64,000 nt of DNA from Mycolicibacterium gilvum. GTDB lineage: Bacteria; Actinomycetota; Actinomycetes; Mycobacteriales; Mycobacteriaceae. The notes under the pieces were generated by a model. It saw only the letters and a list, made by a program, of their open reading frames with translations. It did no database searches and was not told where the DNA came from. Below are positions 25,283-34,896 of this stretch, one piece after another (position 1 is the stretch's first letter; each line of letters opens with the position of its first letter). Made by a program: the position numbers and the translations under genes. The stretch lies in the NCBI RefSeq assembly GCF_900454025.1, contig NZ_UGQM01000001.1, forward strand, positions 5,332,001 to 5,396,000, read 5' to 3'.

Positions 25283-25583
25283 CTTCGGCACTGATCGAGA
25301 CGGCGGGCAGCAGCGCCGACCTGGCCGTGACCCGCGCGATCGCGAACGCCCCGTCGCGTCGTATCTCGACCGCCGCACCCGACGGGGCGATCTGCTGGGC
25401 CACCCGTGCCGCGGCCGCGCTGTCCCCGCGCGCCGCCAACCGCGCCGCCTCCCGCGCGGCGTCGATGCAGCGGACCTGCATCGACACCGCGGTGAGCCCC
25501 GCCAGGCAGACAGCAAGAACGGCCACGAGTGCCACCGTTGCGAAAGCCGCTTCCGCGGTGGCGATTCCGGATTCCTCACTCAG
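25254..25583 (-). CDS. TadE-like membrane protein (Rv3655c-like), probable CTG start
   Basis: About 109 residues. SGIATAEAAFATVALVAVLAV is a TadE-type N-terminal helix, followed by MQVRCIDAAREAARLAARGD, the usual pseudopilin-like basic segment. No ATG, GTG or TTG occurs in this frame between the pilin gene and the conserved N-terminus. The CTG at 25583-25581 overlaps the upstream TGA as CTGA, in the same way that other genes of the locus overlap as ATGA, and is proposed as the start. The next canonical codon upstream would give a long Arg-rich extension over the pilin gene. Confidence 0.7.
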   Translation of the reverse strand: MSEESGIATAEAAFATVALVAVLAVCLAGLTAVSMQVRCIDAAREAARLAARGDSAAAARVAQQIAPSGAAVEIRRDGAFAIARVTARSALLPAVSISAEGVSALEPGG

Positions 25584-25783
25584 ACGTTGGTGCTCAGTGC
25601 CCGGTTGATGATGTTGGTCAGTGCGCTGACGATCGAATCGCCGGTGACGACCGTGTAGAGGATCGCACCGAACGCCGCGGCCGCAATCGTCCCGATGGCG
25701 TATTCCACCGTGGACATGCCGTCGTCGGCGACCGCCAGCAGAACCAGCCTGACCCGTAGCTCCTGTAACCGTTGTCTGATCAT
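25580..25783 (-). CDS. Flp-pilin-like small membrane protein, DUF4244 (Rv3656c-like)
   Basis: A 67-residue protein with a basic N-terminus, then DDGMSTVEYAIGTIAAAAFG. This resembles Flp prepilins: the G/M-S-T-x-E-Y processing-site pattern, Glu at +5 and a hydrophobic helix. AAAGGAG precedes the ATG. It is probably the structural pilin of the Tad-type apparatus encoded here. No prepilin peptidase gene is found in this locus. Confidence 0.88.
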   Translation of the reverse strand: MIRQRLQELRVRLVLLAVADDGMSTVEYAIGTIAAAAFGAILYTVVTGDSIVSALTNIINRALSTNV

Positions 25784-25804
25784 CCATTTCTCCTTTGCAT
25801 TCCG

Positions 25805-26401
25805 TCACAGCACTCCCGACTGCAGGACGTCTCCGGCCAGCCCGGCGACGACGGGAACGATCCCCAGGCACAGAAACGCCGGGAGGTAACACAATCCGAG
25901 TGGCCCGGCCATCAACACCGCCGCACGCTCCGCCCGGGCGCCCGCCGCGTCGACGGCGTCAGCGCGCAGCTGCACCGCGAGTTCCTCGACTCCGTGGGCG
26001 AGGGCGCTGCCCGAGCTTGCGGATCGTCGCGCCATCCGCAGGAAGCTCTCCAGGTGGCCGCCGATCGGATTCTGGGCCGAGTTGCGCTCCCCCGCATCGG
26101 GATTCGCCCATGCGCGGGCAGGGTCCGCCCCGAGTGCCAGCAGGTCGGCGGCCCGGCTCAGCAGCGCCGCCATCGCCGGCGGCGCGGACGCCGCGACCGC
26201 TCCGGCCGCGGTCGAGACCGCCATCCCCGAGGTCAGGCAGGCGGCGAGGAGGTCGAGACTGGCCGCCACCGTCAGTGCGTCGCCGTCGACCGGCCGAGCG
26301 ACGGCATCACCCACCGGCACCAGACCACGGCGCACCCGTGCCGCCGAGGTCGCCGGCAGCGCGACCAACGCCGAGGCGAGAAACACTGCAGCCCAGGTCA
26401 T
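25805..26401 (-). CDS. TadC-like inner-membrane protein (Rv3657c-like)
   Basis: A 198-residue protein with an N-terminal helix, a cytoplasmic type II secretion F-domain-like region (DLLAACLTSGMAVSTAAGAV, ADLLALGADPARAW) and two C-terminal helices. It belongs to the GspF/TadC platform proteins that hold the assembly ATPase at the membrane. The ATG at 26401 overlaps the TadB-like stop (ATGA). Confidence 0.85.
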   Translation of the reverse strand: MTWAAVFLASALVALPATSAARVRRGLVPVGDAVARPVDGDALTVAASLDLLAACLTSGMAVSTAAGAVAASAPPAMAALLSRAADLLALGADPARAWANPDAGERNSAQNPIGGHLESFLRMARRSASSGSALAHGVEELAVQLRADAVDAAGARAERAAVLMAGPLGLCYLPAFLCLGIVPVVAGLAGDVLQSGVL

Positions 26402-27183
26402 GTCAACACCTGCGCGGTGATCCGGTCCGACCACAGGAGGCCGGCGCAGACGAAGACGGTGCCCACGAGCAACAACCACCCGCCCGCTCCGCCGGACAGC
26501 AGGAAAGCCAGCGGCTCGGCCCCGATGGCATGGCCGAGCAGGACTCCCAGCACCGGCAGCCCCGCCAGGATCACCGCCGTCGCGCGCGCACCCGCCATCC
26601 CGGACTCCACGCGGCCGCGGAAGCGTTCCCGCTCGGTGATGTCGCGTTGGGCCGCCCGCATCAGCGCCGCGATCGCGAGGCCGTGCGTCTGCGCCAGCTG
26701 CCAACACACGGCGAGCCGGTCCCAGTGTCCCGGCGAGGGTGACCTCCGCCCCTCGGCGCGCAGACCGGCGGGGACGTCGGCCCCGAGCAGGGCTCGCGCC
26801 GCGACAGCGTTGAGCGACTCGGCGATGCGGCCGCGGGCCTCATGACCGGCGACGGTGATCGCCGCGACCGGATGCGCACCGACACGCAGCTCGCCGACGA
26901 GGACGTCGAGAGCGTCCTGCAGCGCGGTGGCCTCGGCGGTGCGGCGGCGGTGCGCTCGGGTCACCCGCCGGCGGGCGCCCAGTGTCGCGAGCAACAGGCC
27001 CAGCGCCGCCGCCGTCGTCGGCGTGTGCACGGCAGCGACCGTCAGGCACGCGATCGCAGCCGGCAGCTGTCCGGGCAGCCGCCGTCGCGGTGTCGACGTC
27101 CTGCGCAGCACCGGTGCCCGCAGGCGAGCATCCGTCGGCGCGGTCAGCACCGCCACCGCGAGGGCCAGCGCCGCGAGGGTCAT
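26398..27183 (-). CDS. TadB-like inner-membrane protein (Rv3658c-like)
   Basis: A 261-residue platform protein. It has N-terminal hydrophobic segments, an F-domain (ALQDALDVLVGELRVGAHPVAA, then CWQLAQTHGLAIAALM) and two C-terminal helices. It would form the membrane platform with the TadC-like protein and be driven by the TadA ATPase. The start overlaps the tadA stop by 4 nt. Confidence 0.87.
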   Translation of the reverse strand: MTLAALALAVAVLTAPTDARLRAPVLRRTSTPRRRLPGQLPAAIACLTVAAVHTPTTAAALGLLLATLGARRRVTRAHRRRTAEATALQDALDVLVGELRVGAHPVAAITVAGHEARGRIAESLNAVAARALLGADVPAGLRAEGRRSPSPGHWDRLAVCWQLAQTHGLAIAALMRAAQRDITERERFRGRVESGMAGARATAVILAGLPVLGVLLGHAIGAEPLAFLLSGGAGGWLLLVGTVFVCAGLLWSDRITAQVLT

Positions 27184-28349
27184 GACCCGTCCCTGGCGCG
27201 AAGCAGGGCGTGTAGCTCCCCGGCGCCCGGGCCGAAGCCGTCGTCCCGGTGCCAGCACCGCACGACGTCGACGCTGCCGCCCTCGGCCCGGTGCAGCAGC
27301 CCGATCTCGGCGAGATGTCGCCGACCCGCGCGGTCGCGAGCGACGTGCAACACCACCTGGATCGCGGCGGCGAGCTGGCTGTGCAGCGCCGCACGGTCGA
27401 GCCCGCCGAGCGCGGCGAGAGCCTCGAAGCGGGCGGGCACCTCCGCCGGGCTGTTCGCGTGCACGGTGCCCGCGCCGCCGTCGTGTCCGGTGTTCAGCGC
27501 CGAGAGCAGGTCGACCACCTCGGGTCCCCGGACCTCGCCGATCACGATGCGGTCGGGACGCATCCGCAGCGCCTGCCGGACCAGGTCGCGCACCGTGACT
27601 TCCCCGGCCCCTTCGACGTTGGCGCCGCGCGCGACGAGTTTCACCAGATGCGGATGATCCGGCGCGAGCTCGGCGGCGTCTTCGACGCAGACGATGCGCT
27701 CGGTGTGCGGCACCGCGGCCAGCAGCGCCGCCAACAGGGTCGTCTTGCCCGCGCCCGTTCCTCCGGAGACGACGAACGCGAGCCTCGCGGCGAGGATGTC
27801 GCGCAGCAGTCCGGCGGCCTCGAGGGTGAGGGTTCCCGCGGCGGTCAGCGCGTCGAGGTTCTGGTTGGCCGGCCTCAGCACCCGTAGCGACAGGCAGGTG
27901 CCCGCCGCCGCGACCGGGGGCAGTATCGCGTGCAACCGCACGGTGAGCTGCCCGCCCGGGCCCGGCGCGAGCAGATGCCCGTCCACCCACGGCTGGGCCT
28001 CGTCGAGGCGCCGGCCCGCGGTCAGCGCCAGCCGTTGGGCGAGCCGGCGCACCGCGGCCTCGTCAGCGAATCGCACCGAGGTGCGCCGCAAACCGCGTCC
28101 GTCGTCGATCCACACCGCATCCGGAGCCGTCACGAGCACGTCGGTGGTGCCGGGGGCCGACAGCAGCGGATCGAGCGCGCCGGCACCGGTGAGCTCGGTC
28201 TGCAACTCGCGCAGACTCCTCAGCACCTCGGCATCGCCGAGCACGCCACCGGACTCCGCACGGATCGCGGCAGCGACGACGCTCGGCCGAAGCGGGGCCG
28301 TCTCCCGGGCGAGTCGTTCCCGGACCCGATCGACCAGCGGAGCGCTCAT
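27180..28349 (-). CDS. tadA: TadA-type secretion ATPase (Rv3659c-like)
   Basis: A 389-residue type II/IV secretion ATPase of the TadA/CpaF group. Walker A GGTGAGKTT, the Asp box VCVEDAAEL, Walker B MRPDRIVIGEVRG and the His box HDGGAGTVHANSP are intact. It powers assembly or retraction of the Flp-like pilus. It sits between ssd and tadB with 4-nt overlaps on both sides. Confidence 0.94.
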   Translation of the reverse strand: MSAPLVDRVRERLARETAPLRPSVVAAAIRAESGGVLGDAEVLRSLRELQTELTGAGALDPLLSAPGTTDVLVTAPDAVWIDDGRGLRRTSVRFADEAAVRRLAQRLALTAGRRLDEAQPWVDGHLLAPGPGGQLTVRLHAILPPVAAAGTCLSLRVLRPANQNLDALTAAGTLTLEAAGLLRDILAARLAFVVSGGTGAGKTTLLAALLAAVPHTERIVCVEDAAELAPDHPHLVKLVARGANVEGAGEVTVRDLVRQALRMRPDRIVIGEVRGPEVVDLLSALNTGHDGGAGTVHANSPAEVPARFEALAALGGLDRAALHSQLAAAIQVVLHVARDRAGRRHLAEIGLLHRAEGGSVDVVRCWHRDDGFGPGAGELHALLRARDGS

Positions 28350-29443
28350 GCGGCCGTCTCCGCCGTCCGGTCCAGATGTGGATTCAGCCCGAGGACCGAC
28401 AGCACCTCGCGCGCCGCGCGCGCCAGCGGCGAACGGGACCGGACGCGCAAACCGCCGCGTTCGAGAGCGGACTCGATGCCGGGCTGTGGCCGCATCGCCG
28501 TCAGAACGGGCAGGCCGACGATCCGCGCCACATCAGCGGGCCGCAGGCCTCCGGGAGCGGGACCGCGCACGACGACGCCGGTGTTCGGGTTGGCGGCGGT
28601 GACCCACTGCGCGGTGGCCGCCGAGGCGGCACACGACCGCAGATCTGCTGGGGTGACCAACACCACGAGATCCGCCGCCGCCACCGCGGTTTCGGCGGCG
28701 GCGCCCGGTCGGCGTGCCACGTCGCACACCACGGTGACCCCGCCTCGGCTCCCCGCGTCGATCACCGCCCCCAGCGGGGCGGGGTCGATGTCGTTGCTGG
28801 ATCTGTCACCAGACAACACACGGCTGCCCGACAGGACGGCCACCCCGTGACGTCTCGGGAGTGCATCGCGCAGCGCCGCATAGCCGACCCTGCCGCCGGC
28901 CAGCGACAGGTCCGGCCACCTCAGCCCCGGTTCGGTCTCACTGCCCAACACCAGGTCGAGGCCACCGCCCCACGGATCCCCGTCGATCAGAAGGGATTCC
29001 GTCGCCGACTGCGCGACGGCGGTCGCGAACACCGACGCGCCGCCGCCGCCGCGACCCGCCAGGACAGCCACGATCGGACCTCGTCGCCGGGGATCGCGAG
29101 CCGCTTCGGCGGCATCGGAGAGGGCCGCCATAAGGTCGCGGTCCTCGGCAGGCAACGTCACGATCTGTTGCGCACCAACCGCCACGGCCACCTCCCAGTC
29201 GTCCGCACCGGGCGCTTCGGCGCTGATCAGCAGCACTCGGGAACGTCGGGGCAGGCCGCGCGCGGCACACCGGCGGGCCGCCGCGCCGTCGACGAGCACC
29301 GCGGCGGCGCCGGTCCACACCCGCCGGCTGGACGGGTCGTCGGTGCGCACCATCCGCAGCCCCGCGGCGGCCGCGACGCGTTCTACATGACTGTTGAGCG
29401 TGGGGTCTTCGACCAGCGCCAGCACGCCCTCGGCAGTGTCCAT
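28346..29443 (-). CDS. ssd: Septum site-determining protein Ssd (CpaE/MinD-like)
   Basis: A 365-residue member of the ParA/MinD family, CpaE subgroup. An N-terminal receiver-like region (1-110) precedes the nucleotide-binding fold. The deviant Walker A is degenerate: the segment reads GRGGGGAS and lacks both the signature Lys and the P-loop Lys; LLIDGDPWGGGLD is the switch region. In M. tuberculosis Ssd (Rv3660c) alters septum formation and dormancy-related expression. Its place at the head of the Tad locus also fits a CpaE-like localisation role for pili. Confidence 0.88.
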   Translation of the reverse strand: MDTAEGVLALVEDPTLNSHVERVAAAAGLRMVRTDDPSSRRVWTGAAAVLVDGAAARRCAARGLPRRSRVLLISAEAPGADDWEVAVAVGAQQIVTLPAEDRDLMAALSDAAEAARDPRRRGPIVAVLAGRGGGGASVFATAVAQSATESLLIDGDPWGGGLDLVLGSETEPGLRWPDLSLAGGRVGYAALRDALPRRHGVAVLSGSRVLSGDRSSNDIDPAPLGAVIDAGSRGGVTVVCDVARRPGAAAETAVAAADLVVLVTPADLRSCAASAATAQWVTAANPNTGVVVRGPAPGGLRPADVARIVGLPVLTAMRPQPGIESALERGGLRVRSRSPLARAAREVLSVLGLNPHLDRTAETAA

Positions 29444-29603
29444 GGGCCAAGCCTGGGGCGGGGCGGCTCAGCTCCGAAAGACCGAAAAGCCGCATCTGTG
29501 GATCAACGCGGATCTGTGGACAGCCGGCGATATGCCTACTGAAAACACCGTTCCGCTACCGACTAAGAGGTCGTCAACTATCCGCGTGACGAAAACACCC
29601 CAC

Positions 29604-29697
29604 AAAAGGGACGACCCCCGCCAGGGGGGAGGAGGCGGAGGTCGTCGTGTATCAGCCCCGGGGGGTCGGGCTGATGCACACTCGGCATAAGCCGAGT
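29604..29697 (-). ncRNA. 6C: 6C small RNA (B11)
   Basis: On the minus strand a -10 box TATAGT (complement of 29705-29710) lies 7-8 nt before 29697. The transcript would form three hairpins: ACTCGGC/GCCGAGT, then ATCAGCCC/GGGCTGAT, then a GACGACC...GGTCGTC terminator stem followed by CCTTTT. The loops of the last two carry runs of six or more C, the defining feature of the 6C motif. Length (~94 nt) and location between ssd (Rv3660c) and Rv3661 match M. tuberculosis B11/6C, which regulates replication and secretion-related mRNAs through its C-rich loops. Confidence 0.93.
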
Positions 29698-29704
29698 AAT
29701 GCCC

Positions 29705-29710
29705 ACTATA
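29705..29710 (-). promoter_or_regulatory. -10 box TATAGT of 6C RNA
   Basis: Near-consensus extended AT hexamer on the minus strand, 7 nt before the predicted 5' end of the 6C RNA at 29697. Confidence 0.75.
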
Positions 29711-29845
29711 CACACGCCAGTCTGGCCCAGCGCAAGTATCGAATTGGCAACGACGCGTGCCGATGTCAAAAGTGTTAGGGGCGGGACACGTGTCGTGAAC
29801 TGCCAATTTGTACGATCTGCCGCTAATTGTCACATACGACACCTC

Positions 29846-29851
29846 TATGCT
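29846..29851 (+). promoter_or_regulatory. -10 box TATGCT, predicts leaderless mRNA from 29858
   Basis: TANNNT hexamer ending 7 nt before the GTG at 29858. Confidence 0.65.
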
Positions 29852-29857
29852 GACGGG

Positions 29858-30718
29858 GTGACGTCATCGGACCCGGTGGTCGGCGGTGGCCGCGCGCCCG
29901 ACATGCCAGTCGAACCGGAGCGCCCAATTCGAACCGCGGCGTTCTTCGACCTCGACAAAACGGTGATCGCCAAATCGAGCACTTTGGCTTTCAGCAAACC
30001 GTTCTTCAGCCAAGGGCTAATCAACCGCCGCGCAGTACTGAAGTCGACCTACGCGCAATTCCTGTTCTCGATGTCAGGCGCCGACCACGACCAGATGGAC
30101 CGGATGCGCAATTACCTCACCACCATGTGCGCGGGATGGGACGTCGAGCAGGTCAAAGCGGTCGTCGGCGAGACGTTGCACGACATCGTCGATCCCCTGG
30201 TGTTCGCCGAGGCAGCCGAGCTCATCGCCGATCACAAGCGCTGCGGTCGCGACGTCGTGGTGGTCTCGGCATCCGGCGAGGAGATCGTCGCGCCGATCGC
30301 GCGGGCTCTCGGCGCGACCCATGCGATGGCGACACGCATGGTGGTCGAGGACGGCAGATACACCGGCGACATCGCGTTCTACTGCTACGGCGAAGGCAAG
30401 GCCGAAGCCATCCGGGCTCTCGCCGATCGCGAGGGTTACGCGCTCGAGCATTGCTATGCCTACTCCGACTCGATCACCGACATCCCGATGCTCGAGTCCG
30501 TCGGCCATCCCACCGTCGTCAACCCGGACCGGGGCCTGCGCAAGGAGGCCACCGCGCGCGGCTGGCCGGTGCGCGCGTTCTCCAAGCCGGTGTCGCTACG
30601 CGACCGGCTGCCGGCCGCCCCGTCGGGTGCCGCCGTCGCGACCACCGCCGCGGTCGGCTTCAGCGCGCTGGCCGCCGGCGCGCTGACCTACTCGCTGTTG
30701 CGCCGGTTCGCGTTCTGA
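29858..30718 (+). CDS. HAD-superfamily phosphatase, SerB-like (Rv3661-like)
   Basis: A 286-residue IB-type HAD hydrolase. The catalytic motif I is FFDLDKTVI, motif II VVVSASGEE, the Lys is in GEGKAEAIRAL and motif III is YSDSITDIPML. All catalytic residues are present. It resembles streptomycete 'inhibition of morphological differentiation' proteins and actinobacterial SerB-like phosphatases; the substrate is uncertain. A C-terminal hydrophobic helix (AAVGFSALAAGALTYSLL) and RRF end suggest membrane anchoring. It is flanked by the 6C and Ms1 RNA genes. Confidence 0.87.
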   Translation: MTSSDPVVGGGRAPDMPVEPERPIRTAAFFDLDKTVIAKSSTLAFSKPFFSQGLINRRAVLKSTYAQFLFSMSGADHDQMDRMRNYLTTMCAGWDVEQVKAVVGETLHDIVDPLVFAEAAELIADHKRCGRDVVVVSASGEEIVAPIARALGATHAMATRMVVEDGRYTGDIAFYCYGEGKAEAIRALADREGYALEHCYAYSDSITDIPMLESVGHPTVVNPDRGLRKEATARGWPVRAFSKPVSLRDRLPAAPSGAAVATTAAVGFSALAAGALTYSLLRRFAF

Positions 30719-30788
30719 CCCCGGTTACCCGCAGGTAGCTGAGCGACCCGAGTAACGATCTGGGGACGCGGCCCGTTTTGCCCTTGAA

Positions 30789-30802
30789 GTGACCGAGATC
30801 AC
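30789..30802 (+). promoter_or_regulatory. Crp-type site in the Ms1 promoter
   Basis: GTGA-N6-TCAC is a perfect core of the mycobacterial Crp (Rv3676) consensus TGTGA-N6-TCACA. It lies between a possible -35 TTGAAG (30784-30789) and the -10 region (30804-30812), a position expected to repress. The crp gene itself is at 40334. The functional link is inferred. Confidence 0.5.
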
Positions 30803-30819
30803 GTAGTACAAAGGAGTCA

Positions 30820-31132
30820 CGGAAGTTGAGCAAGGCCAAGGCCGAGCCGGAAGAGAAGGCTCGATCTCCCGAACTCAGCTCCCCAGCACGGGTCCCGGAA
30901 CCCACGCGGAGCACATACCGCCATACAGGTAAAAGCGTTGCGGGCCTGCGTAGTTGCGAAAATCGAATGACCTCGACGGCCCTTTGGGTGGGGCTGCGGT
31001 CATAGCGAGTCGCAAAGGCGCCGAGGCCATCCACGCAACCCATCACGCACGCTTGGTATCCGGATTCCCGTGTTGGCGGGCGGTGAGCCGATGTGGTCGG
31101 AAGACCATACGGATCGCCGCCCGCTTCATTTT
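30820..31132 (+). ncRNA. Ms1: Ms1 RNA (MTS2823 homologue), RNA polymerase core-binding RNA
   Basis: The roughly 445-nt gap between the Rv3661-like phosphatase and Rv3662c is where the abundant Ms1/MTS2823 RNA is encoded in mycobacteria. A promoter-like region (TTGAAG, 17 nt, TACAAA) ends at 30812. A long terminator-like hairpin at 31076-31124 is followed by TTCATTTT, giving about 310 nt, close to the known ~300 nt. Ms1 is 6S-like, binds core RNA polymerase without sigma and accumulates in stationary phase. Ends are approximate; identity rests on position, size and signals. Confidence 0.85.
31076..31124 (+). terminator. Ms1 terminator hairpin
   Basis: GCGGGCGG (31076-31083) pairs with CCGCCCGC (31117-31124), with an inner stem TGGTC/GACCA capped by GGAA; TTCATTTT follows. 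Confidence 0.75.
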
Positions 31133-31164
31133 GCTGGTGGCAGTTCACGCCCCGGGCCGGAGCA

Positions 31165-31911
31165 CTACCCCTGAGCCGACGGGGCCTGCGCGATCGAGAG
31201 CGCTTCGCGGGCTCCCGCGTGCAGGCCTTCACAGCTGAGCAACAGCCACGCGGTCAGACCGTCCGGGGTTCCGGAGGCGAAGCCGCGGGCGGCTGCCCGG
31301 TAGTCGTTGGAGCGCCGCATCCAGTGCACCTCGGGAACCCCGAGGCCGTGCGGGTCCAGACCGCTGGCGATCGTGATCAGACGTGAGACGCCCCGGGCGA
31401 CCACCCCGTCGGCACTGCCGAACGGCTCCAGCGTCAGAAGCTCCCCGTGCGCCACCGCCGCCAGGATCGAGGCGGGCACCCGCGTCCCTCCCGTCGCCAG
31501 GTCGGCCAGCAGTTCCAGTCGCCGTCCGGCGCCTTCCCGCGGCCGGCCGAGCGCGTCGTCGTCGACGAGGTCGGCCGCCGCCAGGGAGTGCAGCCGCGCG
31601 ATCGCCTGCAGCGGAGCGCGCCGCCACACCCCGACGAGCGTTCCTTCCCCACCCTCCAGCGCCTCGGCCACCCGGATGGCGCCGGCCAGGACGGGTTCGG
31701 TGCCGTCGGGCGGGAACTGCAGAGCGCCGCCGTCGAGCACCGACGAGGCCCGTGCGGCCCGCAGCGACGCCTCGGCCGCGTTCTGCGGCCAGCCCCGCAG
31801 ATTGGCGCGGTGACGGTGCGCGCGCCCGAGCGCCTCGCGCGCTTCGTCGGCAGCCGCGGCGACGCCGGGCAACTCCGTGAGCGGGGCCAACGGATCTCGG
31901 CTGCTGGTCAC
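31165..31911 (-). CDS. Conserved protein with degenerate Fic-like motif (Rv3662c-like)
   Basis: About 248 residues from the GTG at 31911; longer starts exist. An N-terminal ARASSVLDGG looks like the inhibitory helix of Fic proteins ([S/T]xxxE[G/N]), and EPFGSADGVVARGVSRLI aligns by eye with the Fic core HPFxxGNGRxxR, but the catalytic His is Glu and the GNGR is altered. AMP-transfer activity by the usual mechanism is therefore unlikely. It is known only as a conserved hypothetical protein. It is divergent from acs, and a -10-like TAGCGT lies 31920-31925. Confidence 0.72.
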   Translation of the reverse strand: MTSSRDPLAPLTELPGVAAAADEAREALGRAHRHRANLRGWPQNAAEASLRAARASSVLDGGALQFPPDGTEPVLAGAIRVAEALEGGEGTLVGVWRRAPLQAIARLHSLAAADLVDDDALGRPREGAGRRLELLADLATGGTRVPASILAAVAHGELLTLEPFGSADGVVARGVSRLITIASGLDPHGLGVPEVHWMRRSNDYRAAARGFASGTPDGLTAWLLLSCEGLHAGAREALSIAQAPSAQG

Positions 31912-32025
31912 GGTCGCCCACGCTAGCCGACCGCTGGGCCGCCGAGCCATCGCCGTTCGTCGCTGATCACATGCCGCCCGCAGCGTCAGTTGTGAGTTGG
32001 CGGTTTCAGCGACGGGCCGAGTGAC

Positions 32026-32031
32026 TACCCT
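32026..32031 (+). promoter_or_regulatory. -10 box TACCCT upstream of acs
   Basis: TANNNT hexamer ending 8 nt before the acs ATG at 32039, so the mRNA would start at or one base before the start codon. Confidence 0.5.
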
Positions 32032-32038
32032 CACAACC

Positions 32039-34000
<1,962 letters not shown>

Positions 34001-34004
34001 GGGC

Positions 34005-34721
34005 TCAGCGGGCCCCGACCGGAACGAAACCGCTGCCGGGCCTGCCCTTGGCGGTGATGTCGGCCAGCTGCGTGTTGATCGACATCGTCACCGCGGGCGT
34101 GTGCAGCGGGATGAACTTGACGACGCACGTCGGCAGGTCCTCGGAGAATGCTCCGTGCAGCATGCCGACCAGTTGATTGTTCACCGTCACGGGCCCGCCC
34201 GAGTCACCCGGCCCACCGCACACCTGGTTGAGGATGGTCCCCGGCTCCTGACCGGGCCCCCAGGTCACGCCGCACGAGTAGCCGGTCGATCGACCCAGCT
34301 TGCAGGCGACCTCACCGAACGCCGGATCCGGGCCCAGACCGTCGATGCGGAAGCCGTTGACCTCGTTGACGGGCGTGACCTTGGCCGGGTCGAACTTGAT
34401 GACCGCGTAGTCGAGGATGTCGTTGCCCGCCACCATCTCGCCGACGACGCCGGCGTTCGGTGCGGCTTCGGACGCGACGACGGCGCCGGGCCCCCCGCAG
34501 TGCGCCGAGGTGAACCCGACGAGATCGCCGCGGTTGTCGGTGCCGATGGCGGTCAGCGTGCACAGGGTCTCGCCGTTGACGATCAGACCGGAGCCTCCGC
34601 CGAGCGGCACGCCCGTCTGCGCGGACGCCGCACCGGCGCCGAGTCCGGCGCAGATGCCCGCCAGGGCGATCACAGGGGCGATCACAGAGGCGATCAGCAG
34701 CCTCAGGCTGGTGGTCTTCAC
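34005..34721 (-). CDS. Secreted trypsin-like serine protease (Rv3668c-like)
   Basis: A 238-residue exported protein. A basic N-terminus and a long signal sequence end AGAASA-QTG. The triad is His in FTSAHCGG, Asp in DILDYAVIKF and Ser in GDSGGP; four Cys residues can form the usual disulfides (CTL/HC, CKL/CGV, VCGG). This is a chymotrypsin-like alpha-lytic-type enzyme without a long propeptide. The GTG at 34721 is preceded by AGAGGAC. Converges with acs, 4 nt between stops. Confidence 0.9.
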   Translation of the reverse strand: MKTTSLRLLIASVIAPVIALAGICAGLGAGAASAQTGVPLGGGSGLIVNGETLCTLTAIGTDNRGDLVGFTSAHCGGPGAVVASEAAPNAGVVGEMVAGNDILDYAVIKFDPAKVTPVNEVNGFRIDGLGPDPAFGEVACKLGRSTGYSCGVTWGPGQEPGTILNQVCGGPGDSGGPVTVNNQLVGMLHGAFSEDLPTCVVKFIPLHTPAVTMSINTQLADITAKGRPGSGFVPVGAR

Positions 34722-34896
34722 GAAGAGTCCTCTCGTATCGATGTGCCCGAACGGCGTGAAAACCCTTGAAGTCCCCGACGTGCCCGACCCGCCCTGCAAG
34801 GAATCCGCAGTCTATCGTCGGCCGGGAGCGTTTAGCGGGACGCCACGTGGCAACATGAACGCGACCGACAACTTCAGGCGGGAAGGAAGCTTGCAC

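Noticed and set aside
24908..25579. Long version of the Rv3654c-like protein starting at GTG 25579
   Set aside because: Its upstream half overlaps the TadE-like frame, which has a clear pseudopilin N-terminus; the added part is Arg/Ser-rich noise.
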